Assembly: GCA_041635475.1 (NCBI GenBank)
Contig: JBFKVA010000003.1
Coordinates: forward strand, 30,148-94,147
Reading direction: 5' to 3'
DNA: 64,000 nt
Origin: GCA-020352575 sp041635475
GTDB lineage: Bacteria > Actinomycetota > Acidimicrobiia > Spongiisociales > JAENVV01
The position numbers were made by a program, and so were the translations under genes. Shown here in pieces: positions 18,437-27,226 of this stretch. How positions within the stretch are numbered: position 1 is the first letter of the stretch; the number at the start of each line of letters is the position of its first letter. The notes beneath the pieces are model-generated. The model ran no database searches. It was not told the origin of the DNA and worked only from the letters and a program-made list of their open reading frames with translations.

Positions 18437-18526
18437 CGGGCGTCCGTCGTCGGGGGGTTTGACGGTAGCGTCCGTCGAGAGCTTGTCACGGTGGTACTCG
18501 GTGCAGGTCCAGCCATCGGGAAGGGA

Positions 18527-19693
18527 TCAGCTCGTTCGCCTCACCTCGATCCCGACGCGGGCGAGCTCGTCGAGGAACGGACCGAACGGCACGTCGATCA
18601 GTGGCGACAGGAGGCCCCGCTTCGTGATGCGGGAGGTGCCGATGAGTGTGGCGACGATGGCGGCGGTGTACCCGGTGGTGCGACCCATGGCGAGGATCCC
18701 GGTGGCCAGGTCGCGCCGGTCCACCACCTCCCAGGTCGAGCGTCCCGGCCTTCCCCCCCGCGAGCCGGCCACCTCCACCCGCACGATCGCGACGTCGCGT
18801 TCGCCGGGGCCGTAGGCCAACCGCGGGCCGAGGGCCTCCGCCAGGAACGCGCGGCGGTGAACCTCCATGCCTGCCACCGTGACCGGGTCGTCATCGAGCA
18901 GGCCGAGATCGACGAGGTCCTTCCAGAACGCAGCATGCCCGGGCCACCTCATCGAGTAGCGGCCGGCGCGTCGAAGGCCGGCCACCTCGATCCCGAGCCG
19001 CCGGACGTACTCGACGACGTCGCCGTTGGGGAACGCCTCCAGGGTCCCGACCCCGGCGATGTCGACGGTGTGGACGTTGGCAGGTGCGAACATCTCGTCG
19101 GCGGGTACCGGGACCACGCGCCCGTCCTCGATCACCGTGCCCGCTCGGTGATAGGAGTCGAGGACCCCTTGGAACGTCCAGGACACCTTGTACTTGAGGG
19201 GGTTGTCGGCGGCGGCGGGCTCCGGGACACCGGCCCCGTAGCTGACGATCTCATCGATGGAATCCCAACCTCGAGCAGCCTCGCCGAGGAGGATGAGGTC
19301 GAGGCCGGGGTCGAGGCCGCACTCGGGGATGATCGACACGCCGTTGGCGACTGCCCGGGCCCCGAGCCGAGCCAGGCCCGGTGAGACGAAGAGGGCATTC
19401 ACGAGGTGCACCCCCCGGGCCACCGCCGAACGGGCGACCGTCTCGGCGAACCGAGGCGGCAGCAGATCGATGGCCACGTCCACACCGGAACCCAGGAGTT
19501 CGGCGATGGAATCCGGGTCGGCGGCGTCGAGCGAACGGGCAGAAACGCGCTCGTACCCCATCGCCCGGGCGTGGCCCTCGAGGCCCACGAGGTCGGCGTC
19601 GGCCGCGACCACCTCGGACACGGTGTCGTGGTGCATGAGGAAGTGCAGGGCTGCCTTCCCCTGCATCCCCACGCCGAGCAGCAGCACCTTCAT
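18527..19693 (-). CDS. saccharopine dehydrogenase family oxidoreductase
   Basis: A 388-residue NAD(P)-binding protein of the saccharopine dehydrogenase/homospermidine synthase superfamily. The Rossmann motif GVGMQG is at residues 7-12, and the catalytic-domain sequence NALFVSPGL then IIPECGLDPGLDLILLG (near 120-135) is typical for the lysine branch. The C-terminal part ends TRITKRGLLSPLIDVPFGPF. Reaction could be the oxidative cleavage of saccharopine (alpha-aminoadipate pathway) or a carboxynorspermidine-type reaction. TAGCGT at 19701-19706 lies seven bases before the ATG (leaderless). It is upstream of boxC in the same direction, 90 bases apart. With glutaryl-CoA dehydrogenase nearby, lysine degradation is the likeliest role. 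Confidence 0.82.
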   Translation of the reverse strand: MKVLLLGVGMQGKAALHFLMHHDTVSEVVAADADLVGLEGHARAMGYERVSARSLDAADPDSIAELLGSGVDVAIDLLPPRFAETVARSAVARGVHLVNALFVSPGLARLGARAVANGVSIIPECGLDPGLDLILLGEAARGWDSIDEIVSYGAGVPEPAAADNPLKYKVSWTFQGVLDSYHRAGTVIEDGRVVPVPADEMFAPANVHTVDIAGVGTLEAFPNGDVVEYVRRLGIEVAGLRRAGRYSMRWPGHAAFWKDLVDLGLLDDDPVTVAGMEVHRRAFLAEALGPRLAYGPGERDVAIVRVEVAGSRGGRPGRSTWEVVDRRDLATGILAMGRTTGYTAAIVATLIGTSRITKRGLLSPLIDVPFGPFLDELARVGIEVRRTS

Positions 19694-19715
19694 CGCGGGG
19701 ACGCTACCGAGCCCG

Positions 19716-20996
19716 TCATGGGTGGCCCGTGGGTGCCTCGGGATGAGCGTCCGGGCCGTCGGTCCCGGTGATGATGCGGGCCCCGTGCCGGAACGTCAGG
19801 TAGCTCCAGGCCCAGGAGAAGAAGACGAACACACGGTTGCGGAAGCCGATGAGGTAGAAGATGTGGACGGCCATCCACAAGGCCCAGGCGACGACTCCCC
19901 CGAACCGGAGGCGACCGAAGTCGGCGACACCCCGGGCCCGGCCGATCGTTGCCAGGGCACCCTTGTTGCGGTAGCGGAAAGGGCGGCGGGGCCGGCCCCG
20001 CAGGTCGGCGGCCACCTGGTCGGCGACGTGCCGTCCTTGCTGCATGGCCGCCGGCGCCACCCCCGGCACGGTTCGCCCCATCGAGGTGACCGCGGCCAAA
20101 TCGCCGATGACGAACACGTTGCGGTGCGCCGCGATCGACAGGTCGGCATTCACGCGGACCCGCCCCGCTCCGTCGCGCTCCGTGCCCAGGGTGGCCCCCA
20201 GGCTGGAGGCAGCCACCCCGGCCGCCCACAGGACGGTGCGGGACCTCACCTGCTCACCACTCGCAAACGTGACCCCTGTCTCGTCGACGTCGGAGACCAT
20301 CGTGCCCGTTCTCACCTCGACGCCGAGGTCCTCGAGCTGGCGTCGAGCGCTTCGTGACAGCCGCTCGGGGTACTGCGGAAGGACGCGGCCGGCACCCTCG
20401 ACGAGGATGACCCTCGCCCGGGAGGGGTCGATGCGGTGGAAGTGGCGACCGAGGGAGTGAACGGCGATCTCCTGGATCGCCCCGGCCAGCTCGACACCGG
20501 TCGGGCCTGCACCGACGATCACGAAGGTGAGCCATTCCTCCTTTCGCTTCGGCTCGAGTTCGGCTTCCTCGAAGGCGCCGAGAATGCGCCGCCGGATCAC
20601 CAGGGCGTCCTCCACCGTCTTGAGGCCGGGGGCGACGTCGGCCCATTCGTCCTTGCCGAAGTACGAGTGACGGGCCCCGGTGGCGACGACGAGATAGTCG
20701 AAGGAGAGGGTAGGACCCCTGCCCAGGGTCACCGTGGTCGCTTCCAGGTCGATCCCGATCACCTCGTCGAGGAGGATCGACGTCACGTTGCGCTGTCGCT
20801 GGAAGATGGCCCTGATCGGGTAGGCGATGTCCGACGGGTTGAGTGCAGCCGACGCCACTTGGTAGAGGAGGGGCTGGAAGAGGTGGAAGTTGCGCCGATC
20901 GATGATCGTGACGTCGACCGGGAGACCGCGCAGGCCCTTGGCGGCGTTGAGGCCGGCAAAGCCGGCGCCAACGACGACGACCCGCGGTCTGCTCAT
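19716..20996 (-). CDS. ndh: type II NADH dehydrogenase
   Basis: A 426-residue single-subunit NADH:quinone oxidoreductase (NDH-2), which passes electrons to the quinone pool without pumping protons. It has an FAD-binding GAGFAGLNAAKGL (near 8-20), the NADH-binding VIVGAGPTGVELAGAI (near 160-175), the GDLAA motif of the flavin domain and a C-terminal membrane-attachment helix (WALWMAVHIFYLIGF). Its ATG overlaps the selD stop as ATGA, so the two are translationally coupled, an unusual partnership. The window also encodes the complete proton-pumping NDH-1. Confidence 0.93.
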   Translation of the reverse strand: MSRPRVVVVGAGFAGLNAAKGLRGLPVDVTIIDRRNFHLFQPLLYQVASAALNPSDIAYPIRAIFQRQRNVTSILLDEVIGIDLEATTVTLGRGPTLSFDYLVVATGARHSYFGKDEWADVAPGLKTVEDALVIRRRILGAFEEAELEPKRKEEWLTFVIVGAGPTGVELAGAIQEIAVHSLGRHFHRIDPSRARVILVEGAGRVLPQYPERLSRSARRQLEDLGVEVRTGTMVSDVDETGVTFASGEQVRSRTVLWAAGVAASSLGATLGTERDGAGRVRVNADLSIAAHRNVFVIGDLAAVTSMGRTVPGVAPAAMQQGRHVADQVAADLRGRPRRPFRYRNKGALATIGRARGVADFGRLRFGGVVAWALWMAVHIFYLIGFRNRVFVFFSWAWSYLTFRHGARIITGTDGPDAHPEAPTGHP

Positions 20997-22015
20997 CGCA
21001 GGAGGATCCTGCTCGGTCCGGCGACGACTTCACCCACCACGACGCCGCCCACGGCCAGCAAGGGGGACTCGGCTCCCGGGGCGACCGCCACCAGGAGACC
21101 GCCGCTCGTCTGGGCATCGGCGAGGACGCGGAGGGTCGAGGGGTCCACGTCGTGCGCCTCGGTGTAGGCCAGCGCGGCCTCGTGGTTGCGCTGGCTCCCG
21201 CCCGGCCAGATCCCGTCAGCGGCCAAGCGCTCGACTCCGGGCAGGAACGGGACCGCCGACACCGTGATCACAGCCGACACCCCCGAGGCCACGAGAAGCT
21301 CGTGGAGGTGACCGAGCAACCCAAACCCGGTGACGTCGGTGGCGGCGTGCGCATTGCACGTGAGCATCGCGTCGCCCGCATCCCGGTTGAGGGCGGACAT
21401 CGTGGCAACGGCGGTCACGACGAGCTCGGCCGGTGCCACGCCCCGCTTGATGGCCGTCGAGATGATCCCTGTGCCGAGGGGCTTGGTGAGGACGAGTACG
21501 TCGCCCGGCAGGGCCCCGGAGGAGGTCACGTACCGACCGCCCGGCGCAATGCCCGTGACGGCAAACCCGTACTTCGGTTCCCGGTCGTCGATGGAGTGAC
21601 CACCGATCACCGTGCACCCGGCGGAGGCCATCACGTCCATCCCGCCCTCGACGACGGCGTCGAGCACGTCGAACGGGAGGTCATCGCGGGGCCACCCCAC
21701 CAACTGGAGCGCCGTGAGTGGGGAACCGCCCATCGCGTACACGTCGCTCAGGGCGTTGGCGGCCGCGATCCGCCCCCAGTCGTAGGCGTCGTCCACGACC
21801 GGGGTGAAGAAGTCCACTGTCTGGACGAGGATGTCGCCCGAGGGCGCGCGGAAGAGCCCGGCATCGTCGGGGGCCTCGAGCCCGACGACGAGGTCTGGGT
21901 GCCGCGTGGCAGGTGAGTTGTGCAGTGGCGCCAGGACCTGGGCCAATTCAGCGGAGCTGAGCTTGCAGGCTCAACCGGCGCCGTGGCTCCAGGCGGTGAG
22001 GCGAACGGGGTCCAT
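20993..22015 (-). CDS. selD: selenide, water dikinase, itself a selenoprotein (in-frame UGA)
   Basis: SelD makes selenophosphate from selenide and ATP for selenocysteine or selenouridine synthesis. Read straight, the frame would open only at about 21946 and lack the catalytic loop. Continuing upstream through the TGA at 21971-21973 gives MDPVRLTAWSHGAG-U-ACK, which aligns with SHGAG-C-GCK of E. coli SelD, so residue 15 is Sec in the catalytic Cys17 position; Lys18 matches the essential lysine. The full protein is 340 residues, normal for the family, with TVDFFTPVVDD, GGHSIDD and the ATP/phosphate motifs TDVTGFGLLGHL and DAQTSGGLL. TACCCT at 22023-22028 lies seven bases before ATG 22015 (leaderless). 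The 3' end overlaps ndh. Confidence 0.92.
21948..21960 (-). promoter_or_regulatory. candidate SECIS stem-loop after the selD UGA
   Basis: Starting 10 bases after the TGA, the mRNA can form UCAGC-UCC-GCUGA, a perfect five-pair stem with a three-base loop. The loop begins 16 bases past the UGA codon, inside the window expected for bacterial SECIS elements. An outer helix between GCCUG right after the UGA and CAGGU downstream could extend it. The apical loop lacks the GU of the E. coli fdhF element, which varies among bacteria, so this is only a candidate. Confidence 0.45.
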
Positions 22016-22022
22016 GGGCGTC

Positions 22023-22028
22023 AGGGTA
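22023..22028 (-). promoter_or_regulatory. selD -10 box, leaderless
   Basis: TACCCT on the minus strand is seven bases before ATG 22015, the pattern seen at about twenty other starts here. It sets the selD start upstream of the in-frame TGA. The divergent gene has its own TAGGAT at 22089-22094, so the 86-base gap carries back-to-back promoters. Confidence 0.6.
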
Positions 22029-22101
22029 CCGGCGGGCCGAGGTCGGCTGGGGGTGGGCCACTCCGATCCGCCCCCACATCGAGCGACCTAGGATGCCGCC
22101 C

Positions 22102-23295
22102 ATGTCTCACGCTGATACCGACAAGCTGGCACTTGATCCCCACGACTTCCTGGCGATCGACTCCGTGCTGTCCGACCAGGAGAAGCTCATTCGCGACACC
22201 GTCAAGGACTGGGTCGGCAAGGAGATCGACCCCCATGTCGGCGAATGGTTCGAGGACGCCACACTCCCCGACGACCTCGGTCGCAAGATGGGCGAGATCG
22301 GCCTCCTCGGCATGCACCTGGAGGGATACGGCTGCGCCGGCACGTCGGCAGTCGAGTACGGGCTGGCCGCCCTCGAGTTGGAGGCCGGGGACTCCGGGGT
22401 TCGGTCGTTCATGAGCGTGCAGGGGTCGCTCGCCATGTTCCCGATCTGGAAGTACGGCTCGGAGGAGCAGAAGGAAACCTGGCTGCCGGGCATGGCCACC
22501 GGCGACCTCATCGGGTGCTTCGGCTTGACCGAGCCCGATTCCGGCTCGGACGCCGCCAACATGCGGACCACGGCCCGCCAGGGACCGGGGGGCGACTGGA
22601 TCCTCAACGGGACGAAGATGTGGATCACGAACGGCAACGTCGCCGACGTCGCCGTCGTGTGGGCCCGGGCGGACGACGGAACGATCCGGGGCTTCATCAT
22701 CCCCACCGACACGGCCGGGTTCAGTGCCAACAAGATCGTCCACAAGATGTCATTGCGGGCGTCGCACACTGCCGAACTCGTGATGGACGACGTCCGACTC
22801 CCCGCGGACGCGGTGCTCCCGGGCGTGGCCAGCATGCGTGGTCCGCTCTCGTGTCTCTCCGAGGCTCGATTCGGGATTCTCTTCGGGGCGATGGGCGCGG
22901 CCCGCTCGTGCTACGAGGCCGCACTCGCCTACGCCCAGGAGCGGGAGGCCTTCGGTGGCCCGATCTCACGCTTCCAACTCACCCAGCAGCGCCTCGTCGA
23001 GATGCTCGTGCGCGTCAACCGGGGAACGCTCCTCGCCCTCCATCTCGGCCGCCTCAAGGACGAGGGCCGCCTGGCTCCCGCCCAGGTCTCCTTCGGCAAG
23101 ATGGACAACGTGCGAGAGGCGATGTGGGTGGCTCGCGAGGCCAGGTCCCTCATGGGCGCCAACGGCATCACCCTGGAGTACGCCCCGATCCGCCACATGG
23201 TGAACCTCGAGAGCGTGTACACGTACGAGGGCACGAACGAGATCCACCAACTCATCCTCGGACAGGCGATCACGGGGCACGCGGCCTTCAGTTGA
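22102..23295 (+). CDS. gcdH: acyl-CoA dehydrogenase, glutaryl-CoA type
   Basis: A 397-residue acyl-CoA dehydrogenase matching glutaryl-CoA dehydrogenase, the FAD enzyme that oxidises and decarboxylates glutaryl-CoA to crotonyl-CoA in lysine and aromatic degradation. Family marks: RSFMSVQGSLAM, CFGLTEPDSGSD (FAD/substrate), MRGPLSCLSEARFGI and the catalytic glutamate in VYTYEGTNEIH near residue 380. The ATG at 22102, not the one at 22093, is chosen since TAGGAT at 22089-22094 overlaps the upstream ATG and lies seven bases before 22102. The next gene starts inside its stop (TTGA). A non-decarboxylating or different dicarboxyl-CoA specificity is possible. Confidence 0.88.
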   Translation: MSHADTDKLALDPHDFLAIDSVLSDQEKLIRDTVKDWVGKEIDPHVGEWFEDATLPDDLGRKMGEIGLLGMHLEGYGCAGTSAVEYGLAALELEAGDSGVRSFMSVQGSLAMFPIWKYGSEEQKETWLPGMATGDLIGCFGLTEPDSGSDAANMRTTARQGPGGDWILNGTKMWITNGNVADVAVVWARADDGTIRGFIIPTDTAGFSANKIVHKMSLRASHTAELVMDDVRLPADAVLPGVASMRGPLSCLSEARFGILFGAMGAARSCYEAALAYAQEREAFGGPISRFQLTQQRLVEMLVRVNRGTLLALHLGRLKDEGRLAPAQVSFGKMDNVREAMWVAREARSLMGANGITLEYAPIRHMVNLESVYTYEGTNEIHQLILGQAITGHAAFS

Positions 23296-24179
23296 GAAGG
23301 AGCCAGTACGTCGGCCTGGCGTGGGCCGGGGTCTCGTCGATCCTGTTCGGGACCGCCCTCACGGTGGCCGGGGCGACCTTCGAATTCCTTGATCCGCTCG
23401 AAGTGATCGCGGTGAGAATGGTCGGCGGCGGCCTCATCTGCCTGCCGTTCGTGGCCGGTCACCGGTTCCGGTTCGGTCGGGACTTCCGGTATGTGCTGCT
23501 CATCGGCGCCGGGATGGCGATGCTCAACCTCGCCATCTATTCGGCGATCACGCGCATCGGGGTGGGGCCGGCCGCTGGACTCCAGTTCCTGGGACCCGCC
23601 TTCGTCGTGGTCTGGAAGCGGGTCCGGCACCACATCCGCTACGGCTGGCGCATGGGGGCGGCGGTCACCGTCGGGGTCACCGGCGCCGCCCTCCTGGGCA
23701 AGGCGTGGATCGTCGAGTCGTTCGACGCCATCGGGATCGCCCTGGCGCTGGGGTCGGGGTTGGGGTTGGCCGTCTACCTCGTGATCGCCGAGGACCTCAA
23801 CCAGCGCCATTCGCCCCTGTCGGTGACGACGGCGGCGATGGTCATCGGTGGGGTGACCATGCTTGCGTTCGTTCCCCTCGATCTCATGGAGCGGGTGCCG
23901 CCCACCGGCTGGTGGCTGATCGCCTGGATTGCCACGCTGGGGATGGCCGTCCCGTTCCTCATCGAGGTCACGGCCCTGCGGACGGCACCTGCCGAGAAGG
24001 TGGGCCTCGTGATCACGCTCGAGCCGTTCTCGGCCGCCTTCTCGGCGTGGCTCTTCCTGGCCGAGACCCTCCACGGGCTGCAGGTCGTCGGCATGCTCAT
24101 GGTCGTCGTCGCCGTGGTCGTGAGCGGCCGTCTCCGGCCGCACACGATCGGGCCGAGCAGGACCCGGCGGGTGACGTGA
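23292..24179 (+). CDS. DMT superfamily (EamA) exporter
   Basis: A 295-residue membrane protein with ten hydrophobic helices in two EamA halves, like RhtA-type amino-acid or metabolite exporters. The first half begins GLAWAGVSSILFGTAL, the second near LGLAVYLVIAEDLN. The start is the TTG at 23292 which overlaps the stop of the acyl-CoA dehydrogenase as TTGA; the next in-frame starts would cut off the first helix. Coupling suggests a product of the dehydrogenase pathway, or threonine/homoserine like RhtA, but substrate is unknown. It converges on tdh with only six bases between stops. Confidence 0.86.
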   Translation: MRRSQYVGLAWAGVSSILFGTALTVAGATFEFLDPLEVIAVRMVGGGLICLPFVAGHRFRFGRDFRYVLLIGAGMAMLNLAIYSAITRIGVGPAAGLQFLGPAFVVVWKRVRHHIRYGWRMGAAVTVGVTGAALLGKAWIVESFDAIGIALALGSGLGLAVYLVIAEDLNQRHSPLSVTTAAMVIGGVTMLAFVPLDLMERVPPTGWWLIAWIATLGMAVPFLIEVTALRTAPAEKVGLVITLEPFSAAFSAWLFLAETLHGLQVVGMLMVVVAVVVSGRLRPHTIGPSRTRRVT

Positions 24180-24185
24180 GGGAGG

Positions 24186-25211
24186 TCACCACTCCAGGAG
24201 GACCTTCCCGCACTCCCCGGAAGCGACGAGGTCGAACGCCTGCTCATACTCGTCGAACGCGAACCTGTGGGTGATGACGGGCCTGATGTCGAGTCCGCTC
24301 TGCAGCATGGCCGCCATCTTGTACCAGGTCTCGAAGATCCTCCGTCCGTAGATCCCCTGCATCGTGAGGCCCTTGAAGATGACATCGTTGAGGTCGAGGG
24401 TGACGTGCTTGGAGGGGATGCCCAGGATCGCCACCCGTCCCCCGTGGTTCATGACGTCGAGCAGTTGGTTGATGGCCGTTTCGTGCCCCGACATCTCCAG
24501 GCCGACATCGAAGCCTTCGGTCATGCCGAGATCTGCCATGACGGAGGTCGGGTCCTCGTTGCGCACATCGATGACCCGGTCGGCCCCCAACTCGGCTGCC
24601 AGCCGTAGCCGATAGGGGTTGACGTCGGTGACCACGACGTGCCGGGCCCCGATGTGATGGGCGATCGCGGTGGCCATCATCCCGATCGGGCCAGCCCCGG
24701 TGATGAGGACGTCCTCTCCGACCATGTCGTAGGCCAGGGCCGTGTGGGTGGCGTTGCCGAGTGGATCGAGGATGGCCGCCACGTCGTCGTCGATGTGGTC
24801 CGGGAGCGGGAACACGTTGGCGGCCGGGATGACGAGGTACTCGGCGAACGCACCATCACGGGTCACGCCGACCCCTCGATGGTTGTGACAGAAGTTGCGA
24901 CGGCCACCCCGGCAATTGCGGCAGTGCCCGCAGGTGATGTGTCCTTCGCCGGACACCCGTTGACCCACGTCGAGGCCGTCCACGTCGGCGCCGAGTCGAA
25001 CGATCTCGCCCGTGAACTCGTGCCCGACGATCATGGGGACAGGGATCGTGGCCTGGGCCCACTCGTCCCAGCGCATGATGTGGAGATCCGTGCCACAGAT
25101 CGACGCCTTGGCCACCCTGATGAGGACGTCGTCGTCGCCGGGACGCGGGACCTCTTCGTCGTCCGAGAAGCGCAGGCCCGGTTCGGGCAGGGCCTTGAGG
25201 AGTGCCCGCAT
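24186..25211 (-). CDS. tdh: L-threonine 3-dehydrogenase
   Basis: A 341-residue zinc-dependent medium-chain dehydrogenase that oxidises threonine to 2-amino-3-ketobutyrate with NAD. Catalytic zinc site: Cys in SICGTDLH (about 39) and the GHEFTGE pair (about 64-65). Structural zinc: CGHCRNCRGGRRNFC (about 94-108). The Rossmann motif is GAGPIGMMATAIA, and the sequence IYGRRIFETWYKM is characteristic for Tdh rather than other members. Start shares one base with the kbl stop (TGATG). With kbl it converts threonine to glycine and acetyl-CoA. Confidence 0.95.
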   Translation of the reverse strand: MRALLKALPEPGLRFSDDEEVPRPGDDDVLIRVAKASICGTDLHIMRWDEWAQATIPVPMIVGHEFTGEIVRLGADVDGLDVGQRVSGEGHITCGHCRNCRGGRRNFCHNHRGVGVTRDGAFAEYLVIPAANVFPLPDHIDDDVAAILDPLGNATHTALAYDMVGEDVLITGAGPIGMMATAIAHHIGARHVVVTDVNPYRLRLAAELGADRVIDVRNEDPTSVMADLGMTEGFDVGLEMSGHETAINQLLDVMNHGGRVAILGIPSKHVTLDLNDVIFKGLTMQGIYGRRIFETWYKMAAMLQSGLDIRPVITHRFAFDEYEQAFDLVASGECGKVLLEW

Positions 25212-26392
25212 CAGATGACCCCCAGGTCGCGGCCGACCTTGACGAAGGCGTCGACGGCCGCGTCAACGTGGGCCGTGGTGTGGGCGGCCGACATCTGGGT
25301 TCGGATCCGGGCCTGGCCGCGGGGAACGACCGGGAACGAGAACCCGACGACGTAGACGCCCTCGTCGAGGAGTCGGTCCGCCATCTCGGTCGCCAACGCC
25401 GCGTCCCCGATCATCACCGGGATGATCGGGTGCCCGGAGCCGGCCAGGGTGAAACCGGACCGGGCCATCCGCTCCCGGAACCGGGCGGAGTTGGCGTGCA
25501 GCGACTGGCGAAGATCGCCACTCTCGGCGAGCAGATCGAGGACCCGCAGGGAGGTGACGGCGATGACGGGGGCGAGGCTGTTGGAGAACAGGTACGGACG
25601 CGACCGCTGACGCAGCCACCCGATGATCTCCGACCGTCCTGAGGTGTAGCCGCCGGACGCCCCTCCCAGGGCCTTGCCGAGGGTGCCGGTCACGATGTCG
25701 ACGCGGTCCTGGGTTCCGCTCGCCTCGGGTGTTCCGCCGCCGTTCTCCCCGACGAACCCCACGGCGTGCGAATCGTCGACCATCACGATGGCGTCGTGGC
25801 GGTCGGCCAGTTCGCAGATGGCCGGCAGGTCGGCGATGACACCGTCCATCGAGAAGACCCCGTCGGTGGCGATGAGCCGATAGCGGGCCCCCGAGGCCGC
25901 CTGCAGTTGGGCCTCCAGGTCTGCCATGTCGTTGTTGGCGTAGCGATACCGCCGAGCCTTCGAGAGCCTCACTCCGTCGATGATCGAGGCGTGGTTGAGG
26001 GCGTCGGAGATGACGGCGTCCTCCTCGTCGAGGATCGTCTCGAAGAGCCCGCCGTTGGCGTCGAAGCAGGAGGAGTAGAGGATCGTGTCGTCGGTCCGCA
26101 GGAACCGGCTGATCCGGTGCTCCAGTTCCCTGTGGACCGTGTTGGTCCCGCAGATGAAGCGCACCGACGCCATGCCGTATCCGTGCGTGTCGAGGGCCGC
26201 TTGGGCGGCGGCCACCAGGTCGGGGTGGTTGGCGAGGCCGAGGTAGTTGTTGGCGCACAGGTTGATGGCCCGGCTGCCGTCGGCCAGGGTGATGACGGCG
26301 TCCTGGGGGGAGTCGAGCAGGCGTTCCTGCTTGTGGAGCCCCTCCCGCCGGAGGTCGTCGGTTCGGCCCGCGAGGTCCTCGAGGAATCGCAT
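25211..26392 (-). CDS. kbl: 2-amino-3-ketobutyrate CoA ligase
   Basis: A 393-residue PLP enzyme of the alpha-oxoamine synthase family which cleaves 2-amino-3-ketobutyrate with CoA into glycine and acetyl-CoA. Motifs: NNYLGLANHPDL, the PLP-facing DDSHAVGFVGENGGG and the PLP-lysine segment TGTLGKALGGASGGY. TAGGCT at 26399-26404, six bases before the ATG, is the leaderless promoter of the kbl-tdh pair and overlaps the stop of the upstream gene. Glycine made here could feed the glycine cleavage genes 11 kb away. Confidence 0.95.
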   Translation of the reverse strand: MRFLEDLAGRTDDLRREGLHKQERLLDSPQDAVITLADGSRAINLCANNYLGLANHPDLVAAAQAALDTHGYGMASVRFICGTNTVHRELEHRISRFLRTDDTILYSSCFDANGGLFETILDEEDAVISDALNHASIIDGVRLSKARRYRYANNDMADLEAQLQAASGARYRLIATDGVFSMDGVIADLPAICELADRHDAIVMVDDSHAVGFVGENGGGTPEASGTQDRVDIVTGTLGKALGGASGGYTSGRSEIIGWLRQRSRPYLFSNSLAPVIAVTSLRVLDLLAESGDLRQSLHANSARFRERMARSGFTLAGSGHPIIPVMIGDAALATEMADRLLDEGVYVVGFSFPVVPRGQARIRTQMSAAHTTAHVDAAVDAFVKVGRDLGVI

Positions 26393-26401
26393 GGTGGAAG
26401 C

Positions 26402-27151
26402 CTACGACGTCGAACGAGTCCGATCCGTCGGCCGGCCGGCTCCGCGTCGGCGCCGACTCAGCAACTCGGGGAGGCCCAGGGCCACGCCGGTTGCTCCCGC
26501 GGCCGCGGCAGTTCCACCTCCGACGAGGACCTCCGGGAGCGCAGCCGGGATCGTGTCGCAGACGCACACGACATCGTCCTCGGGGTGGGGTTCGACGATG
26601 CCGGTGCCGGGTGTCTCGCCGGTCGCGGCCTCCACGATGTGGTGCATCCGCTCGACGAGGAGCTCGGTGTAGTCGTCGCGGCTGTATCCGTATGACTCAT
26701 CGGACATCCCTCCGATGAGGTGGGCCCCGGCGTGGGTGAACGCCAGTTGGGCGAACTCGAACCGGGCGATCCACGCCCCGTCACCGAGGGCAGGGAACGC
26801 AGCGACCGCGGTCGCCGCGTCGGCGGAGGTACGGAGGGCGTCGCTGGCGGCCTTGGCATCCGCCGCCGACCCCATGCGGTAGATCCCCACCGAGATCATC
26901 GTGCCGTCGAAGTACTGCCATCGGTTGGCGCACCCGGCGACGGCGCCGGGCACGACGACGTCGAAGGGCTCGAGCCCGAGGATCGTGAGTTCCATGTCGA
27001 CCCCCGTCGCCCCCAGCATCCAGCTGCCATCAGCCGGGGTCAGGTCGCACATCGCTTCGTCGGCGGGGTCCGCCATGGTCTGGGCGAAGGCCGTGACCGG
27101 GGTCACCAAGACTGCGGCGCAGACGCCGACAACGACAGCCAACCTCTTCAC
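26402..27151 (-). CDS. exported protein with C-terminal membrane anchor, unknown function
   Basis: A 249-residue secreted protein. It has a signal peptide (MKRLAVVVGV then a hydrophobic core and AFAQ cleavage site), a globular domain of about 165 residues with several cysteines (AMCDL, AGCANRW, CVCDT), and a C-terminal hydrophobic segment (about 214-232) followed by a cluster of four arginines, so it ends anchored like a sortase-type tail without LPxTG. The domain resembles DUF-type extracellular proteins described as 'PknH-like', but I cannot assign it. GTG start at 27151 is preceded by a GAGGGAG ribosome binding site. No operon partner in the same frame. Confidence 0.65.
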   Translation of the reverse strand: MKRLAVVVGVCAAVLVTPVTAFAQTMADPADEAMCDLTPADGSWMLGATGVDMELTILGLEPFDVVVPGAVAGCANRWQYFDGTMISVGIYRMGSAADAKAASDALRTSADAATAVAAFPALGDGAWIARFEFAQLAFTHAGAHLIGGMSDESYGYSRDDYTELLVERMHHIVEAATGETPGTGIVEPHPEDDVVCVCDTIPAALPEVLVGGGTAAAAGATGVALGLPELLSRRRRGAGRPTDRTRSTS

Positions 27152-27226
27152 GTCACGCGCTCCCTCAACCCACGATGATCGTCCCCGACCATACCGCGAC
27201 GGTGGCGCCGACGCCCGTCAGCGAGC

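Noticed and set aside
18436..18529. In-frame open extension of boxC up to the TGA that ends the upstream dehydrogenase gene, as a possible Sec readthrough fusion
   Set aside because: No Sec-type motif surrounds the TGA, both proteins are complete on their own and no family has this fusion. The open stretch is explained by low stop frequency at this GC.
24170..24190. Short hairpin GGTGAC/GTCACC between the DMT exporter and tdh
   Set aside because: Only six base pairs and it overlaps the coding end of tdh; not enough to call a terminator.
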